From contig JBKGYK010000098.1 in NCBI GenBank assembly GCA_046546095.1, positions 1-8,230 of the forward strand: a stretch of 8,230 nucleotides of DNA. The letters are read 5' to 3'. Source of the DNA: JAQIBY01 sp046546095 (GTDB taxonomy: Bacteria > Bacteroidota > Bacteroidia > Bacteroidales > ML635J-15). The notes beneath the pieces were generated by a model. The model worked only from the letters and a program-made list of their open reading frames with translations, did no database searches and was not told the origin of the DNA. Both the position numbers and the translations under genes were made by a program. Numbering within the stretch: the first letter of the stretch is position 1; the number at the start of each line of letters is the position of its first letter. This document shows positions 5,450 through 8,230 of the stretch, piece after piece.

Positions 5450-8230
5450 TTATCTGATTAATGTTACTGTTCCTTTATAAGTTGTTGTATGATTGATCTC
5501 AAGTATATAGACATAAGATCCCAGTGGTAAATCTTTCCCCCTGCGTGTTCCATCCCACTGGTTTTTCTGGTCTGTATAGCTGTTGCCGGTGCCTTCAAAA
5601 GTAAATACTTCATCACCCCAGCGATTGAAAATATTGATTTGAACCGTGGTAAAGTCCCTGATTCCCTGAAGACGCCAGGTGTCATTGTAACCGTCTCCAT
5701 TTGGCGTCAATACTGTGGGTATCACCAGGTCATCAACGGCTTCCGGTAGTACGACAATCTTTGTGCTGTCTGTATCACCGCACACCTGATCAAAGGTGTA
5801 CCAAATTGTGTGCAGTCCTTCACCGGCTTCCATAGGATTGAATTCGCCGGTGGATTCGTCAATACCGTTTCCTGTCCATATGCCTCCCGGATTGTTTGCC
5901 ACAAGCTGAATGGCCGTATCGCTGACAAAGACACTGTCTTCAACAAAAATACTGGCGTCGGCACGCTGATGTACGGTGAAAATTGCTGTGTCAGCATCAC
6001 CGCAAAGGCCGTTGAAGCTGTAGATAATCTGATGATTACCAGGGCCGGCTTCTGCCGGATCAAAAATGCCGGTATCTTCATCTATGCCGCTGCCTGACCA
6101 GCTTCCACCTTCTATTACTACATTGGGCATGAAAGCAGGATCGTCAGAACAAAAATTGGTTTCAGATTTTATTTCCGCATTCATTGCCTGCAGAATTTCT
6201 ATGGTGATTTCATCACTGTCGCCACAGTTGCCTTCGATTGTGTAGCTGATGAGATGTTCCCCCGGGCCGGCAATTTCCGGATCAAAAAATCCTGTTGAGG
6301 CTGTTACTCCGGGGCCGCTCCATGTGCCACCGCTTTCTGCAGCAGTCAGAACAAGGGGATCATCATTTTCACAAAACGGACCGGCTGCTTCAATGCCGGC
6401 ATCGGCTGCCGGAAGAATATTTACTGTTACATTCTGGCAGGCAGATACCCCGCAACTGTTTTCCCAGCGTCCGTAGTAGGTGGTGGTACTCGTTGGCTGA
6501 CTGATGCTTAAGGGATTTCCTGTCCCGATTTGGGTGTCTCCGCAACTTTCTGTATACCAGTTAACGTCTCCGCCGGATCCCCCGGTAAGACTCAGCTCTA
6601 TGGTTTCGCCTGCATTGCTGCACAAGTCATTTATGTTGACTTCCGCTGAAGCGGGAGATTCCGGTACTGCCGTAACATGTATTGTCACGGAAGCACATCC
6701 GGAAATACCACAACTGCTTTCATACCGTCCGTAATAGGTGGTTGTGTTTGTCGGGCTTTCTATGCTCAGCGGGTTGCCGGTTCCGACGGCTACAGATCCA
6801 CAACTGCCGGAATACCAGTGAACTGTGCCACCGTTTTCACCGTTGAGGCTGAGGCTGATATTGCCGTTGTCGTCAGCACAAATCTCGGTTACATCTGCTT
6901 CTGCTGATGTGGGATCTGTTGGCTGGTCAATGATATTGATTTCCGTGCTTTCGCAGTCCGATACACCGCAGGCATTTTCCCAGCGTGCATAATAAACAGT
7001 GTTGTCTTCAGGTATATTCATGCTTAAGGGACTTCCGGTGCCAATTTCAGTTCCTCCGCAATTGCCTGTAAACCAGCGCAGATTGTCACCACCTCCGCCT
7101 GAAGCAGAAAGAGTGAAACTCCCATTTTCACCGTTGCAGAAATCATTATCGTCAGATGATACATAATCCGGTGCTGTGGGCAATTCAATGACATCTACCG
7201 TTACCGTTTCACAGGATGATACACCGCATGTGCTTTCCCAGCGGGCATAGTAAGTAGTAGTTACATCCGGAGATTCAATGCTTACCGGATTTCCGGTGCC
7301 AATGGCTGTGCCACCGCATGTGCCTGTGTACCAGTGTACATCGTCTCCGCTACCGCCGTTTACACTCAGGTTTATCTGACCTGCATCATCTGCGCAGACT
7401 TCTGCCTGATCGCTTAAGGCAGCAGTTGGTTCTTCAGGCAGTGGATTTACATTGACGGTATGACTGACACAGGAGCTGCTTCCGCAAACATTGGTCCAGC
7501 GTGCATAATACGTGGTAGTGACATCAGGGGAGGGGAGAACCAATGGGTTTCCTGTACCCACTGAGGTGCCACCACAACTGCCCGTAAACCATTCCACCGT
7601 GTTGCCGGAGCCTCCGCTTATAGAAAGTTCAATATTTCCGGAATCATCAGCACAGAAATCATTGATGTCTGATGTTGCTGATGCCGGTGCTGTTGGTGGT
7701 TCAGCAACGTTTACAGTTACGCTTTCACAGGATGAAACGTCGCAGGAGTTTTCCCACCGGGCGTAATACGTGGTCGTGCTTGTTGGTGTGGAAATGCTTA
7801 GGGGATTGCCTGTGCCAATTTCTGTCCCGCCACAGGATCCCGTAAACCAGTGTACATCAACTCCTGAACCGCCTGTTGCGCTCAGATTCATTGTGCCGGC
7901 ATCGTCTTCACAGAAATTGTTCTCATCTGAAGAAACAAAATTCGGTGCGGTTGTGCCAGAACCAATATTCACGGTGTAAAATGCTGTAGCTGTCTCAGGT
8001 GAACATGCATTGTCGCTTGTCACGCTCATTGTCAGTGTGACGGTGTTTCCGGCATCGGAGCTGACAGCGTTGTAGGTTGGTGTAAGTGTTGTCGCATCAG
8101 ATAAGGAACCGTTGCCGTTGTGTGTCCAGTCGATGCTTCCGTTGCTTGCCGATGCACCGCTGACCGTAGCTGATTCGTTGGAGCAGATGGTTTCACTGCC
8201 GCCGGCAGAAGCCGTGGGCAGCGGATCCAC
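5450..8230 (-). CDS. Giant repeat adhesin with T9SS type B (CHU_C) sorting domain, 5' end missing
   Basis: The C-terminal 926 residues of a secreted surface protein; the frame is open at the window edge. The first visible codon is GTG, but it is inside a PKD-like domain and no signal peptide is present, so the gene continues upstream. Domains in order: PKD-like (about 1-92, with IDWTHNGNG at 33-41 and a Cys pair 16/76); six Ig-like units of 86 residues (93-608); three units of 74 residues (609-830); and a CHU_C sorting domain (831-926). The last shows the signature TPNGDGYND (842-850), NRWG (869-872), WDG (892-894), GSYVY (904-908) and a terminal GTVTLIR. CHU_C domains direct export by the type IX system and display on the cell surface. 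The protein is very acidic, with no lysine before residue 688. Likely role: adhesion or gliding, as for SprB-like proteins; the ligand cannot be told. A PorP/SprF gene follows 17 bp downstream. Confidence 0.93.
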   Translation of the reverse strand: MDPLPTASAGGSETICSNESATVSGASASNGSIDWTHNGNGSLSDATTLTPTYNAVSSDAGNTVTLTMSVTSDNACSPETATAFYTVNIGSGTTAPNFVSSDENNFCEDDAGTMNLSATGGSGVDVHWFTGSCGGTEIGTGNPLSISTPTSTTTYYARWENSCDVSSCESVTVNVAEPPTAPASATSDINDFCADDSGNIELSISGGSGNTVEWFTGSCGGTSVGTGNPLVLPSPDVTTTYYARWTNVCGSSSCVSHTVNVNPLPEEPTAALSDQAEVCADDAGQINLSVNGGSGDDVHWYTGTCGGTAIGTGNPVSIESPDVTTTYYARWESTCGVSSCETVTVDVIELPTAPDYVSSDDNDFCNGENGSFTLSASGGGGDNLRWFTGNCGGTEIGTGSPLSMNIPEDNTVYYARWENACGVSDCESTEINIIDQPTDPTSAEADVTEICADDNGNISLSLNGENGGTVHWYSGSCGSVAVGTGNPLSIESPTNTTTYYGRYESSCGISGCASVTIHVTAVPESPASAEVNINDLCSNAGETIELSLTGGSGGDVNWYTESCGDTQIGTGNPLSISQPTSTTTYYGRWENSCGVSACQNVTVNILPAADAGIEAAGPFCENDDPLVLTAAESGGTWSGPGVTASTGFFDPEIAGPGEHLISYTIEGNCGDSDEITIEILQAMNAEIKSETNFCSDDPAFMPNVVIEGGSWSGSGIDEDTGIFDPAEAGPGNHQIIYSFNGLCGDADTAIFTVHQRADASIFVEDSVFVSDTAIQLVANNPGGIWTGNGIDESTGEFNPMEAGEGLHTIWYTFDQVCGDTDSTKIVVLPEAVDDLVIPTVLTPNGDGYNDTWRLQGIRDFTTVQINIFNRWGDEVFTFEGTGNSYTDQKNQWDGTRRGKDLPLGSYVYILEINHTTTYKGTVTLIR
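5453..5740 (-). other. CHU_C (type B) T9SS sorting domain
   Basis: The last 96 residues of the adhesin match the gliding-motility-associated C-terminal domain. Visible are the hydrophobic lead IPTVLTPNGDG, the NRWG turn, the WDG and GSYVYIL strands, and a final strand ending in arginine. Type B sorting domains are thought to remain with the exported protein more often than type A ones and to use a dedicated PorP/SprF partner. Confidence 0.9.
5741..6406 (-). repeat. Three tandem 74-residue (222-bp) units in the adhesin
   Basis: Units are at 6185-6406, 5963-6184 and 5741-5962. Each has the pattern GG-x-W-[ST]-G-x-G, then TG-x-F-[DN]-P, AG-x-G-x-H and CGD. The tryptophans fall at residues 637, 711 and 785 and the CGD cysteines at 669, 743 and 817, all exactly 74 apart. 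The first two units also have a cysteine near their start (620, 694); in the third it is phenylalanine (768). Confidence 0.92.
6407..7954 (-). repeat. Six tandem 86-residue (258-bp) Ig-like units in the adhesin
   Basis: Units start at 7954, 7696, 7438, 7180, 6922 and 6664 on the minus strand and each spans 258 bp with no length change. Each contains an acidic start with Cys, WYTGSCGGT-like and GTGNPLSI segments, TTTYYARWE and a final C-G-V-S-x-C. The four cysteines keep exactly the same spacing in all six units (26, 30 and 5 residues). The last two units share YYGR where the first four have YYAR, so these two may be the closest pair. The units resemble the Ig-like domain family associated with CHU_C proteins (I believe Pfam Ig_7). 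Confidence 0.93.
7955..8230 (-). other. PKD-like domain at the truncated N-terminal side of the adhesin
   Basis: Visible residues 1-92 follow the pattern common in giant Bacteroidota surface proteins: PLPTASAG start, ETIC, IDWTHNGNGSL, LTPTYNAVSSDAGNTVTLTM, then a second cysteine and a final YTVNI strand. Cys16 and Cys76 probably pair. The type differs from the 86-residue units that follow, and more copies are likely upstream of the window. Confidence 0.75.

Noticed and set aside
7512..7979. Two similar plus-strand open frames that look like a duplicated small gene
   Set aside because: They start exactly 258 bp apart, the length of the adhesin repeat unit, so they are the antisense shadow of two repeat units.

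Overview
The window looks like chromosomal DNA of a Bacteroidota bacterium. The evidence is a type IX secretion system (T9SS) outer-membrane protein of the PorP/SprF family, a giant surface protein ending in a gliding-motility (CHU_C, type B) sorting domain, a perfect TAnnTTTG-type -7 box before one gene, and no obvious need for Shine-Dalgarno sites. All five convincing genes lie on the minus strand, so the text below runs from high to low coordinates.

Region 1 (8230 to 4449) is a surface-adhesin operon. The visible 926 residues of a much larger secreted protein run off the window edge. They contain one PKD-like domain, six tandem Ig-like units of exactly 86 residues with four Cys each, three units of exactly 74 residues, and a C-terminal T9SS sorting domain. 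The PorP/SprF partner gene follows 17 bp later, and a strong hairpin with a T run ends the transcript. The arrangement matches SprB/SprF-like pairs: the adhesin is exported through the T9SS and the PorP-like barrel probably helps attach or export it.

Region 2 (4241 to 2628) holds two exported proteins of unknown function, 192 and 325 residues, separated by 4 bp. A second intrinsic terminator closes the unit. The first is a small probably periplasmic or surface protein; the second has a lysine/arginine-rich patch and a TPR-like C-terminus. I recognise neither.

Region 3 (2398 to 452) begins with a Bacteroidota-type promoter. It carries a LolC/LolE-like FtsX-family permease whose stop codon overlaps the start of a PrsW-family intramembrane glutamic protease (ATGA). 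Both are inner-membrane proteins with likely envelope roles.

Region 4 (451 to 1) has no credible gene. It holds a GC-rich inverted repeat of about 130 bp that can fold into one long hairpin, next to a second smaller hairpin. This looks like a mobile or dispersed intergenic repeat element rather than coding DNA. I saw no tRNA, rRNA, CRISPR array, transposase or integrase.
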